Source: Macrocystis pyrifera (taxonomy: Eukaryota; Sar; Phaeophyceae; Laminariales; Laminariaceae). Taken from it: DNA of 64,000 nucleotides. Under the pieces are notes generated by a model that saw only the letters and a program-made list of their open reading frames with translations, had not been told where the DNA came from and did no database searches. How positions within the stretch are numbered: position 1 is the stretch's first letter; the number at the start of each line of letters is the position of its first letter. The position numbers and the translations under genes were made by a program. Below are positions 44,755-56,539 of this stretch, piece by piece. The stretch lies in the NCBI GenBank assembly GCA_031763025.1, contig JASSKH010000021.1, forward strand, positions 11,882,276-11,946,275, read 5' to 3'.

Positions 44755-45109
44755 GTCCTCAGACGTACATTCATCAGTTGTTGGCATCGTGTAGGCGAGT
44801 AGCTCTTCTTGTGGGTGAGTGAGGCGGGGAGAACTCATGATAGTTTGGGTAGAAATGAAAAAAGGCAGATGAGAAGGGCGAGGCTCGGTCGGGCCTATCC
44901 CCTGTGAACTTCTATATTTATATTTTCTCCGGTGTTTGTTGTTTGCATGATGAGACTGCTCAATTTCGATGAATGTGAGGAAAAGAGAAAAGAGAGCCTG
45001 CCCGCTTCATGGCTTGTGAGGCACGTATGTATGTACATATCCAACAAATGCTAAATGCCGGCGAATTGATGTTTGTTTCCGTTTTCCGCCGAGGGCTTTA
45101 CCGCCGAGA

Positions 45110-45500
45110 AACGAAGTACCGTCTACCGTCAACGAAATTATCGTCGTGTCCTAGTACCGCCGAGATATTACCGGCATATTTTGGCTTTTCCGTTTCCGTC
45201 AAATTGGTTACCGTCAAAATACGAAATTACCTCTACCGTCAACGAAATTACCGTCGTGTTCTGTTATCGCCGAGATATTTACCGGCATATTTTGGATTTT
45301 CCGTTTCCGTCAAATTAGTTACCGTCAAAATACGAAATTCCGTCTACCGTCAACGAAATTACCGTCGTGTTATATTACCGCCTGGATGTTTACCGGCAAA
45401 TAGTGGGATTTTCCGTTTCCGTCAAATTAGTTACCGTCAGAATACGAAATACCGTCTACCGTCAAAAAAATCACCGCCAAATGCAATACCGTTCCGTCTG
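45110..45500. repeat. TACCGTC tandem repeat, about 110-bp units
   Basis: gtctaccgtcaacgaaatta-type units begin at 45,122, 45,231, 45,342 and 45,454 with ttttccgtttccgtcaaatt between. The 177-codon ORF across them (VSVKLVTVKIRN-type) is an artefact. Confidence 0.85.
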
Positions 45501-45529
45501 AATTCCGTCGGAAATATCGTTACCGAGCA

Positions 45530-46030
45530 CCACCCTGTTTAAAAATGGTCCCGCCGTCCCGTCCCGTCCCGTCCCGCTGACAAAATCCCTGACCGTCGTC
45601 ACTTACCGTCCGTCCCGCCTACAAAATATCTCCCGTTGGAAATTACCGTCCCGTCCCGCCGTGGCACCGAAAAATTACCGTCCCGTCCCGCCGTGACACC
45701 GACAAATTACCGTCCCGTCCCGCCGTGACACCGAAAAAATTCCGTCCCGTCCCGCCGATAAAATCTCTCCCGTAGAAATTTTCGTTCTGTCCCGTCGTGG
45801 CACCGCCTCCGGCGGACATAACTTGCCTCTTCCCCTACAAGAAACATTTATTCGTGGTCGTCTGTTCCCATCCATTTCCACCACGAATTACGAAATTAGT
45901 CAAGGAAATTTCGAGGTGTACCAAACTTCAATAGTAATTCCTACATAAATACATGTGTTACCGTAAATTGTGCACAACTCCCATCTACAGTCTATAAATG
46001 AAATACGTATAGAATAGTAGTAGGCGTATT
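45530..46030 (-). repeat. CCGTCCCGTCCCGCC array, inverse of the 12.5-kb repeat
   Basis: About six irregular units of ttaccgtcccgtcccgccgt with tgacaccgaaaaa-type spacers, then a flank (tgttcccatccatttccacc) that is the reverse complement of the 12.5-kb copy. Confidence 0.75.
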
Positions 46031-46310
46031 ACCCAGCTTGAAAAATTGGGTACCTGGTATCAACTATTAAATTATTGATCAGTCGAACTCACAGATGACG
46101 TATTTTCATCGTCTTGCTTATATAGTACCTGGTCAGTGGTTGGTATGAAATTGCTGGGCACCCCATTTACTTCTGCTACAAAAAGCTGTGCTGGTGGTGT
46201 TGATCAGCAGCAGCTGGTTGATGATCTGTTTTTATATGCTTTCAAATGAGGGTAAGTACAAATATTACCGAAAAAGAATGAAAATTACTACCAAGTAGTA
46301 GGAATACCTG

Positions 46311-47051
46311 GTGTATTTTTCTTTTCATATCTTCATACTTTATTTCCACTCGCAACTGAAAGCAGAGTATCATAACACAAAACCTGCCACAGGCTCGCCA
46401 CCACATATAAAGAGCACACAGACCATGATCACACCAGTACTATACTGGTGTGGCCCAAAAATATTTCAGGAGACATGCCATCCAGCGGGACGCAAAAAAA
46501 CGTGCGCTGTCAAGGATGTAGGGCCGAGTGTTACACATTGAAACCTGGTAGTTTGGTGTCAGTCAAAGCATGTCAATGTCCAAGTTGCTGTCTGCCAAGG
46601 GGTGTGAAAGTGCTCTCTCCTATTATACTTGTATCATAGTATAAACATAGGTTGCGCTATTTCTCCCGTGGATGCTCCAGTAGGGGACCCCCTCGTGCCA
46701 ACCAATGCACCACTTAACCCACGTCCATCTGTGAACGCGCAGACCCTTCGAAAGGACCAACGTGTTCGCCGATAGTGGCTTGGACCTACGCCCGTGTCCT
46801 GTCAAGTCACATCCGCGGACTAACAACTTACCTGAAGCCCTACCTCCGTGAGAAACATCGCCGGGGGAGGAGGAGGACTACAAGTACTCAGAGAAGGAGG
46901 GGGGGAAAGAAGGGGGTAGCTCCGATGCCGAGGCCGAATACTTCTTCAGCGGTGCGGCGCACGACCGTGACGCCTACATGTCTATGATAGATCCGCGTAC
47001 TCCACCGAGCAAGACAACCCTGTCTCGGGTTCACGCTACCACACACCCTTA
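46311..47051 (+). CDS. Possible exons, unknown gene
   Basis: Two exon-like pieces. At 46,490-46,640 a frame reads RCQGCRAECYTL and KACQCPSC (cysteine pairs, possibly zinc-binding). At 46,850-47,051 an acidic frame reads EEEDYKYSEKEGG, then SSDAEAEYFFSGAAHDRDAY and MSMIDPRTPPSKTTL, to a TAG at 47,049. They are in different frames with no proven splice sites. Low-complexity acid patches are common in eukaryotic nuclear proteins. I cannot name a family. Confidence 0.22.
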
Positions 47052-47089
47052 GGCACTACTACTAGTAGCGGGATATTCTGGGCACTGTT

Positions 47090-47950
47090 AGCAGATGCTG
47101 TGTTTAGTTTTCATGGAGGCGGGTGGGGTGGGTTGGAACGGGGGGGGGGAATCGGGAGGCGATTTTTTGTTTTGTCTGATAAAATTCTGTAGTTCCCCCC
47201 TCCCTTTCGAACACTTGTCCCGTGTTGCAGATATATATAGTGGACACATACTTCTATGTCACCTTGGCATGCAGAAGGATGTGATGCGTGGGTTGTCAGC
47301 CGATATGTGTTGTGCGTTCGTGGAGGCGGGGGTAGACGGTCACGGAGCGCCTTTTGCTAACCCTTGGCTAAACGCATAGACCGGCCCCCCTTTCCGCACA
47401 CATCAGTTCTCCTGTAGGTAATGGACTCAGGGTTCCTCGTCACCATGGCATGTAGAGGCCATGTGGCGATGCGCGGCTTCACGCGTAGTGGGTACGGTTA
47501 CTTGACTTTGTATTCTGCTTACGTGCAGTAATAGGGGGGAGGGGGGGTGTGTGGCGATTGACGGCTTCACGCCTTTTATTGCCATCCCACGTTTAACTCA
47601 CGGGGGAGGGGGTAGGGGGGACAGATACCCCCCCCCCCTTCCCAAATTGACTACTTGTTGTAGATATATAGACATTAACTTTAAAGTGTCACATGGCATG
47701 CAGAAGGTGTCTGGGGATGTGCGACCTCACTTTTTTGGGGCGTTGCTAAGTCTTGTGGTATCATTTACTCTTCCAGGCGCGGGGGGGCGGGGGAGGGACT
47801 GTGTGGCGATAGATGGCTTCACGTTTTTGGATACCATCTCACTTCTCGCTCACATAGAGGTATACCATCGAGTAGTTGGGGGCCTTGTTGCTGCCAAGCG
47901 TTCGTATCTCTGTTGGAGCGCAGTCGGTATGTTGCTTATCTGACTTTTAT
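47090..47950 (+). repeat. Degenerate repeats with exon-like cores
   Basis: Recurring words: gcatgcagaagg/gcatgtagagg after gtcacc/gtcaca (47,264, 47,440, 47,690), gtgtggcgatngaNggcttcacg (47,468, 47,550, 47,800), and ttg(c/t)agatatata (47,228, 47,658), the last shaped like an acceptor. G-runs lie between. ORFs 47,095-47,379 and 47,551-47,943 share the DIY...H.GMQK pattern, so either a duplicated small exon or a decayed tandem repeat. Confidence 0.45.
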
Positions 47951-48357
47951 CTTGTCTTCCGAGAGGAGAACGGTAAATAGGTGTAGGTGTTTCAAATTAG
48001 TGCGGAGGGTTCATCGTAGATTGTCTCCTGTGTCGGGCCAGTATATCATGTACGGGTGTTGGAGGAGATGCGTCTATGTATTTTCTTGGCACGGCTGAAG
48101 GAATCCCAAGGTGTTGGTCTAGTCTAATCCTGTAAACACCCAAAATAAGTCATGATTGTTTCGTACGAATGAAAAGGCGCTGGGTGACGGCAAAATCGGC
48201 GGTGACTGCTCGAATTAATGAATACCAGGTGTATACTAAAAATAGGTATGTACCCCCACACGACCTCCCCCTGCTCCACATCGTCAACCAAAGGGTATTG
48301 TACATTCACGTTGCCGAAACAACGAACTCTGTGCCTGATACGTTTCCAAACGTGGGT

Positions 48358-48430
48358 ACGTTATGACGCGTACATTGGACCATCCGGGGACGTTGTGACG
48401 CGTACTTTGGACGATCTGCGGACGTTGTGA
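48358..48430. repeat. 32-bp direct repeats
   Basis: acgttatgacgcgtacattg and acgttgtgacgcgtactttg begin 32 bp apart, with a third truncated gacgttgtgaac. Confidence 0.85.
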
Positions 48431-48840
48431 ACATTTTACGTTGGCCAATGACTGACCTTGATATTTGTGGCTCAAGGTGGTTTTGGTTCAGGTCAACCAG
48501 AGTACACTCTCAAGGTATCCCAGTGGCCACCTGTGTACCGTTGTGCTGCTGCAAGCCTGAAATTCGGTTCCTACATCCCTCTGGCCGCGCTACAGCACAA
48601 CAGCTGAGACGGTCGTCCTCTCGAGTTGGTGGTATAAATGCGGTGTAAACAGAGCGTGGACGGCGGACGGGATGATGGCTTCCACCACCACGTACTCCCC
48701 GTAATGCTCTCGATTGGTCACATCCCTCCGGTGCTATGGGGTGTACCATGGGAACACCTCCCACAGGCTTTTTTTTGTATTGCCGCCTGTTACTGGTCAA
48801 GAAAAAAAAAATTGAACGATGATTGGTCTGTACTACGGGG

Positions 48841-48902
48841 CTCCAGGTAAGACCATGGGCTTGCCGCCGCGAGGGGCCGCACGCCCATGGTCTTACCTGG
48901 AG
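48841..48902. repeat. Perfect 20-bp inverted repeat, 22-nt loop
   Basis: Left arm ctccaggtaagaccatgggc (48,841-48,860) and its exact reverse complement at 48,883-48,902, around the loop ttgccgccgcgaggggccgc + ac. It would form a strong hairpin. The core gaccatgggc(g/t)tgccgccgc recurs once at 49,447 without the second arm. Confidence 0.95.
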
Positions 48903-49659
48903 TCGGCAATTAAATTTAATTGGCACGAAGCGCCAAAAACGAGGGAGCAAAGCGACCGAAGATTTTCTTCGCCGATAGGCGATGTTTTTTTCGTATAGCG
49001 GTGGCGTCTGTCTGTAACTAAAATAGTTGTGTTTTTGTAATACTGATTGCGAGAGCCGTACCTGACCGATTTCCGCACACGCGACATCTACAGAAGCGGA
49101 CGATCGTAGGCTAACGCGTGGAACTTGTTTCGCTGGACAAATTGTCTCGAGTTGGTCACTGTCGGAGTGCTGCTATGGTCTTGGTGATGTTTTGGGGGCG
49201 GGACTATTTCGTTTTTAGTTTGACTTCGTTTTCTGTGAACGCACACGGCCTACGGCATGTAACAGACGAACTAGCTTTTTTCTATTAATTTACTGGTGGT
49301 ACTGGCCGACAAGACGAGTACTACAGCTTTTGGGTCTGTTTAGACTTGTCCACAACACAAATGCTGGGTACGTTTACCTTGATGTTCTCCATCTATTAGA
49401 TATACTTCTTTCTTTTCGCCTTTCCTCTGGATGTTTTGAATAGATAGACCATGGGCGTGCCGCCGCGAGGAAGGTGCCGTTCGTACACGAAATTTGGCAG
49501 TCCAATGATTTCGGGGTGATTTCGGAGTGATTTTGGCCGCTTTGCCAATGACATGCGCCGACTTTAAAACCCGTATTTTATCTCGCTCGGTAAAAAGTGT
49601 CAAATTATAGGGTTTGAACAATGAAAGTGCGCCGACTTTAAGATTCTCACCCGACCTAT

Positions 49660-50715
49660 AGGCCCAGTGCCGAAATTGCCTCTAACAAAACTGGCAATTT
49701 TCTAGTAGTGGGGCCTGGGGGGGGCGAAAAAAAGAGGAGAGGGAAACATTTCCAAGGCTTGCGCAGGCATTCTCGATACGGGTCGCTCAAGTTTTCGAGT
49801 TTTGTGTTGTTGCCCGTGCCATGTATGTGCTCTCTGCTGCGGCACCACCACGAGAGCGCTGTAGTTGGAACCTCGCCGTGAACATAGCCACATTCGAAAG
49901 ATCTTGTGTAGAGCTACATCATAGGCATTTAAACCACCTCAATTCGTCGGAGCGTGCGGGATATTTATAAATGGCCCCAGCCATCCACGACGCCGAATGA
50001 TACGTAAGTGCCATTCTGATGCAACAATGTGACGACCGTTTGGTGTTCATATTTATGCCCCAACGGTCCTTACAATTCCGCCACGCTCTTCCCAAAGCCC
50101 CTCCCTCGTCTCTTCTCGTCAATCGACTTTCGGATTTGGGGGAGTAGGCGCTCTCTCTCTACGACAATAACAAACAGCTGCTGCTGCAATAACAGCAGCA
50201 ACGACATACTAGCTAGTCCCTGTGATGGTACGATCCAACAGATGTATGTACTGGCTCTCGGGGTGTCGAGGTACTCTGCCTCTCGTTTATACGTTTGGAA
50301 GTTTTTCGTTCTCGACCGCAAGCGCTCGTCAAGCTTTGCCATCGCACTCTTCTTCCTCTACAGCAGCTGAGCTGCTGCTGTGATCTGTGTCTCCGGTTTC
50401 AGGGTTGTCCGGTGGCATCACACGATTGTGGGCGGCGTGCTTTCTGCGTGTCGCTATCGGCGGCGGAATTAACGGCTGTCTATGTCTTCAAGTCATCATC
50501 CAGTCAGCGTACGAATTTTGTCACAATTTTGTTGGTTTTAGTGTGTAATTGGCCTACGTCACAAATGTTTCAGGCCCCAACACTGCGAAATTGCCTCTAC
50601 CTCGAAACTTGATTGAGCGACGCGTACAGAAAATGCCTGCGCAAGCCTTGGAATTTTTTCCCTCTCTTCTTTTTTCGCCCCCTGCAGGCCCCACTATTAA
50701 AAAATTGCCGAATTG
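49660..50715. mobile_element. Inverted-repeat-bounded segment (candidate non-autonomous DNA element)
   Basis: About 85-bp arms: 49,692-49,776 (ttttctagtagtggggcctg ... aaggcttgcgcaggcatt) and the reverse complement at 50,628-50,715. A further related block (ggccc...gcgaaattgcctctac) is present in direct orientation at 49,660 and 50,572. The interior of about 850 bp has no transposase. No target duplication was identified. Confidence 0.55.
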
Positions 50716-50977
50716 TTGACGGGTACAGTTGGTTTAACTGGAGATAAGGAGGCTGAGAACGGTTGAACACGGCTAGAAGGAAGGAAGAACGTCTATTGCT
50801 GAAATACTCCACTTGTGTGTGGATCTGGCATTCGGTAGGTCGGCGAGTTGAAAGAAGAAAGGCTAGTGCAGATTCATGAACAAAACAAAGCGGCCATGAA
50901 TAGTTGCTTTTTCGAAATACATTTATTTGGGATGTTCTTGACAATAAACCGTTCTTTCAGCACAATAACAACCAGCA

Positions 50978-51018
50978 GTGTTGGATATGTTGCCGAAGCT
51001 GTCGATATATCGCTCGAT
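50978..51018 (+). mobile_element. hAT-type end fragment (cagtgttgg...)
   Basis: cagtgttggatatgttgccg followed by aagctgtcgatatatcgctc closely matches the left end of the hAT at 33,868 (tagtgttggacatcgtaccg...ctttcgatatatcgttct). It stops exactly where the tyrosine-recombinase retroelement's left repeat begins. Confidence 0.6.
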
Positions 51019-51349
51019 AAAGAGGAAGGTTGTCGTAGGGGCAACCTGGTGTTTGGGGGGTAACGGGTAGACAAGATAAACCAGTGAAGGAATGAGACGG
51101 TTTCGGAGGGTTTCCCATATAATAACAAGGGATGTTTAGTACGGGGGAAAGAATGAAAAATAATAGAAGTTCCGGATGATTGACGAAGAAAGACCAAGGC
51201 AGTTCAGATACGAGCAAGCAGCGGTAGAGCGGTGTGAAGCGGGGTCGTCGGTGCAGCGAGTATCCAGGATAGATAGCTGTCGGGCAAGGCCCTGCACGAG
51301 CTGAATAGACCCGGGCAAGGGACGTCAGGGAGTCGTCTAGTTGTTTTTT
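51019..51349 (+). repeat. Retroelement direct repeat A1
   Basis: Begins aaagaggaaggttgtcgtag, ends gtcgtctagttgttttttt. About 95% like A2 at 56,154-56,485, same orientation. Confidence 0.95.
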
Positions 51350-54300
51350 TACAGGGGAAGGGACGTCAAGGAGTCGTCAAGTGGTCAGCAGTCGTTGAGC
51401 CTGCGCGTTGGGAGGGTCGACGAACAGGATGGGGGAACCTCTTACCGCGATACAGCAGCAGGACGAGGAGCACGACAATCTTGTGGGAGCCTCAGGGCCA
51501 AGGCGGGGGTCGAGCCAAGGGAACGGGGCGGCCGGTAGCGCGGAGGACGATCAGTCTTCAGCAGGAGGGTCGGGGAACAACGACGACGGTAGAGTGCGAG
51601 CAAATACCCTGAGTAGCCTGGGTACGAGTAGGAACGTGCACTTTGATGGTAGCCAGACAGTACACCAGGAGCTCACATGGGGTCTGGTAGGGGGCGTGGG
51701 AACGGCTCGTATGGGAACCGCGAGCAGTCCAACTCCATGCAACATGCCCCATCGCAGCGCAACGACCAATTTTTCCCCGGAAACGAGTTTCAGGGCCCCC
51801 CATGGTCGGGGGGAGGGAGTTCGTGTCAGCAGGAGGCGGGGGGGGGGGGGGGCTAGCCATCAGCTCACGACCTCTAACGGACTCTCACAGGCACCCTGGG
51901 GCCCGGGAGACCCGCCGCTGCCGCAGCAGCAGCAGGGGTAGGCACTGCAGCAGTCGCATAGCCGGGGCACACCACAGAAGCTACAGCAAGAGTGGGCACC
52001 ACAGCAAGAAGGGTGGGCATACAGCGGGGGGGGGGGGGGACCACAGCAGCAGCAGCAGCAGCAGAAGCAAGGGTGGGCATCAGAGCAACGCGACAGGGAA
52101 AACGCGGGGGGGGGGGGGGGGGAGAGGGGGGGGGGGGGGTTAGGTTGGGGCGAGGGAGTACCGAGCCCACGACAGTAGCAACAGCGGTCAAGCATGCGGC
52201 TACAGCAGCAGCAGCACTCAGGCCTGGGGGGGGGAGGGGATGTAAGCGAGTGGGAGATAGACGTGTCGGGGTCGCGACAGCGGCAGATGGGGGCACCCGA
52301 AGTACAGTGAGGGTGGGCGGGGAAGGAGACAAGTCCGTGGGAGAGGGGAGCACGGAGGTTGCACCGGCAGCCGCAGCACGAAGCAGCTCCGGAGTGGGGG
52401 GACGGCATCAGTTCATTACTCAGCACCAGGCCGCAGTGGGGGGAGGGGGGAGCATCGAATTTCTCGTCCGGGTTGCAAGGTTGGGGGGGGGGGGGGGGGG
52501 GGGGAGGATGGGGGTGGGGAGGCGGGGAGCGGGGAAGCAAGCGATCAGTAGCGGAGACGATGTGGCGCGAGAGCAACCGCACAACAGTGGTCTAGTCATC
52601 ACTGCGCGGGGATGGGAAACCCCCACCCTTTTATTCGGCGGATGCCTTGGGTACGATTATAGGGACTTGCATCGTCAAGGGGGAAGGGACACAGCAGGTA
52701 GCAGCGCTTAGCAACATTGATGTGCGGAATTTCGCGCAGAGGGACCATTTTGGCCTCGGGGGAGGGAGCGCGCGGTGGGTTTGTCAGAAACACGTGCGAT
52801 ATCTGGCGGGCGCATTGAAGATCAGAAGCGTTGGGAGGTTGCACAGGGGTTGTTGGGGAAGGTGTCGGGGAAATCGGTGAAGGCGGCAAGCTTAGTGCGA
52901 GTTTTAGCTACGACGGCTGGGGCAGTTTTGTCGCGAGTAACCGGGGCGGGGGAAGGGGGGGTTGTGCGATGGTTGGGGGGTTGGTTGACAGCACCCCACA
53001 TGGACCCGGAGCGCGTACAAGCGTTCTTCGGGGACAAGCACCAATTCCCGGAAATCGACAAGTTGAGGCACATAGCACGCGCGGGGGGGTACCGGTAGAC
53101 GTTGGACCAGGGGGGGACCTTACACAGGAACTTGCATACGGAAACCATTCAAGGGCGCAGAAATTTAGCGACGCAGTATGGGATAAAGGGGTTGCGGACG
53201 AGGCGGGGGGCAGGGCGATTGTGTTCCCAAAGAAGCAAGCAGAGAAGGTTCCGGGACTGCGGGTGTCCCCGGTACGTATTGGGGGAGTACCTTTACGTCG
53301 ATTTGCGCTTGCAGTTTGGGTGGAGGGGTAGTCCGGGGTGGCGGGGCGTGATATCAGCTGCGATGCAGCATACGCAACGCAACACCACGAGAGCATCCGC
53401 GTCGTTCTCGGGGGCAGGAGACCGCGCGGTCGAGCACGTGACGGTTGCGCAGGCAACGGGGCGTCCAGTGGCCCAGTGGCCGGCAGAGTGCGTAGTGCAG
53501 CCAGCGAACGGGGGAGGGCAGGACGACCCAGCCTTTGTGTTTTTTTTTTATGGATGATGCCATCTCAGTAGAGGTTCAGTGGGATCCGGAAGGGGCGCGG
53601 TGTTTGGAATTGTCTCGATCGCTAGCGGGAATCCACGAGCAGGCTATGAGCGAGAGGTCAGAAAGGGAGGAGCCGATATTTTCGGAAAAAAAGGTGACAG
53701 ACTGGGCAACGCAACAAAATGTGTTGGGGTACGATGTTGACTTACAGAGCATGACTATTGCCCTGCCGAAACGAAAAATGGACGAATTACGCCCGCGATT
53801 GGCAGATTGGCCAGCAGGGCGGCAGACGGCAACGGTGAGGGAGGTGCTAGTGTTTGCAGGGAAGTTGCACCACGCATCCTTTGTATTCCGGCCCGGACGG
53901 TACTTCGTCCGTCGGCTTCTGCAGTTATCTAATCTCCATCTTGATGGGGTGGAGCGGGCCGGGGGGGGGGGGGGGGGTGCGTGAAGTAGGTTCAGAAAGC
54001 AGAAGGAAGCGAGACGAGTTTCTACGGTTGTCGCGGGAGTTCATGGCAGACGTGGGATGGTGGAGATGGTTTTTGGGGACGGGGGAGGGTACGGGGGAGA
54101 GAGCATAACAGCACCGTCTTTCAGCTTCGTGAAGCAGCGGCCGAGTAGAACCTGGTTTTCGGACGCTTCATTGACAGCGATAGGGGGGTTGTGCATGGAA
54201 ACGAGGGTGTACTGGAGATTTGCCCTGCCAGAAGAGGTGCAGAAACCCACGATAAGGGGGGGGCAGGCGGTAGCTGATTTAATTTCCATTAACCTGTTGG

Positions 54301-55898
54301 AGGTCATGGCCATGGTGGTGACGGTGTTCGTAATGGTAGACATGAGGGGGGAGAGACCGGGTAGGAAGGGGGAGGCAGTTTTGATGAGGGCAGATAACGA
54401 AGCAGCTGTAACCTGGGTAAAGAGGTGTCGTGGGGGGGGGTAAGAAACAAGCGAGAGTAGGGGCATTAATGAGAATGATAGGGGCGTTGGGAGCAAGAGG
54501 AAGGTGGTGTTTCAGGCAAGGCACGTACGGGGGGTCGATAACAGGTTGGTAGATGGTCTGACTAGGTGGCGAGAGGAACAGATTCCCGAGAAACAGAACG
54601 TAGAATGTCCAGAAATCGCTTGGCAGGTGCAGGAACTGGGATCGGGGAGCAGCTAATGTGTTCGGAGATATTTCGAGAGAGTACGCATTTGGAAGAGTTG
54701 CAGCTTCGTCTCGAAACACTTACGAGGCGAATTGGAGGATGTGGGTGAGCTGGAGATCGTTGGTCGGGAAGGGGTGTTGGCTGCAGAAAGACATGGGGGA
54801 GATGGAGTTAGTGGGGGAGTTGGTCGAGTTCATGGGGTACTGCAGTGCAGAAAAAAGGGAACAAGGAGTCGACGGTAGTAGGCACGTTAGTGGCGATTAA
54901 TTTCTACCATGAGCAGTTCGTGGGGCTTTCGGTGCCCATGAGTAACCCATTGTTCAGATCGGTGAGGCAAGGTATCAAGAGGGCACACGTAGAGACGGGT
55001 CGTCAGCAGAGGGTAATAAGACCATTGACTTAGGGGATGCTGAAGGGGATGCAAGGAAGCACTGCATCATGGGGGGAAGGGGGGAGGGTGTTATGGATAG
55101 GTCTGGCACTGTCCTATTTTTTTATGTTGCGAGCGTCAGAATTGTTTGCCAAGGAGAGAGGGGTGTATCACAAGGTATACTGCTTAAGGAGGGGGGATGT
55201 CGCGTTTTTCAGAGATAACGATCAACTGGCGGAGGGTAGCATTCGGAAGCAAATAAGGTAGAGGTGAGGTTCAGGGGATCGAAGGGGGACCAAGGAAGAA
55301 AAGGAGCGGTACTAGTCAGGACAAGATCAGGACGGGGTGGAGGAGAGGAAGGAAGGGCAGTGGGGCTATTGGAGGAGCTTTCGAAATGTACAATGACGGG
55401 GAGTTGACAGGGGAAGCCCCTTTGATGTCATATCGAGGAACGGACGGTTGGAGGGTCTGGTCCAGGGAGAAGGCAACCCAGTGCTTGAGGAAGGGTCTCA
55501 TCAGTGTAGGGAGGAGGTGGAAGGAAGAGGGGAGAGGAGCGGTGGTAAGTCTGATTCCGGATGAATTCGCGTTGCATTCGGGGAGAATAGGGGGGGCAAC
55601 CAGATTGGCCGCGAGAAGAGTGCCAGAGGCAGTGATTAAGAAATATGGGAGGTGGTCGTCAGACTCGTTTATGGTGTACGTTAGGGCTAACATGGAAGAC
55701 CCGGTATGGGTATCAGAGGTGTTGGAGCATTGGGGGGGGGGGAGTTTGAGAGACAGCCAGGACAAGGGATGAGATAGGGTTAAATACTATAGGTGCTACT
55801 CCGCCCGGTATAGGAAGGACCGCTTGGGAGGCTGCAAAGTACCCGAACAGTCCTTACACATATCCGGACGAAGGGAGAAAGGCACCGCGGTCTCGTGA

Positions 55899-56040
55899 GG
55901 GGAGGCGTTCCACTAGCGGAGCGCGACCGGTAAGGAGGTCGACCGCGTTTCGTTTGTGTGGAGGGGGGGGAGGCGTAAGCAAGCGAAAAGGGACGAGGTG
56001 ACCCCCCCCTTTTTCTCTCTTCCCTCCGGCTATTTCATAT
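55899..56040 (+). repeat. Retroelement repeat B1
   Basis: ggggaggcgttccactagcg to ccctccggctatttcata. Matches B2 at 57,369-57,510 in the same orientation, about 90% or better. 113 bp of other sequence separate it from A2. Confidence 0.9.
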
Positions 56041-56153
56041 AGGGGTAAGGAAGGCGTACGCATGCAGGGGGGGGACGGGCCAGGGCAGCCCCCCCCCTAC
56101 CATTTCGGCTTCTTCAATTAATATCAAGCATTTTTTCGTGGAAGTGGACAACC

Positions 56154-56485
56154 AAAGAGGACGGTTGTCGTAGGGGCAACCTGGTGTTTGGGGGGTAACG
56201 GGTAGAAAAGAAAACCAGTGAAGGAATGAGACGGTTTCGGGGGGTTTCCCATATAATGACAAGGGATGTTTTGTACGGGGGTAAGAATGAAAAATAATAG
56301 AAGTTCCGGATGATTGATGAAGAAAGACCAACGCAGTTCAGATACGAACAAGCAGCGGTAGGGCGGTGTGAAGTGGGGTCGTCGGTGCCGCGAGTATCCA
56401 GGATAGATAGCTGACGGGCGAGGCCCTGCACGAGCTGAATAGACCCGGGCAAGGGACGTCAGGGAGTCGCCTAGTTGTTTTTTTT
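56154..56485 (+). repeat. Retroelement direct repeat A2
   Basis: Second copy of A, starting aaagaggacggttgtcgtag. Lies between B1 and the satellite. Confidence 0.95.
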
Positions 56486-56539
56486 CCGCCCACCCTTCCG
56501 CAACAAATTTCCACGGCGGATGGGCAAACGGAGGGAAAG

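Noticed and set aside
45009-45542. 177-codon plus-strand ORF
   Set aside because: Translation of the 110-bp TACCGTC tandem array; the frame drifts between units and has no domain.
51860-52582. 240-codon minus-strand Pro/Cys-rich ORF
   Set aside because: Antisense of the G-rich, low-complexity gag-like part of the retroelement fossil; C-tracts avoid stop codons.
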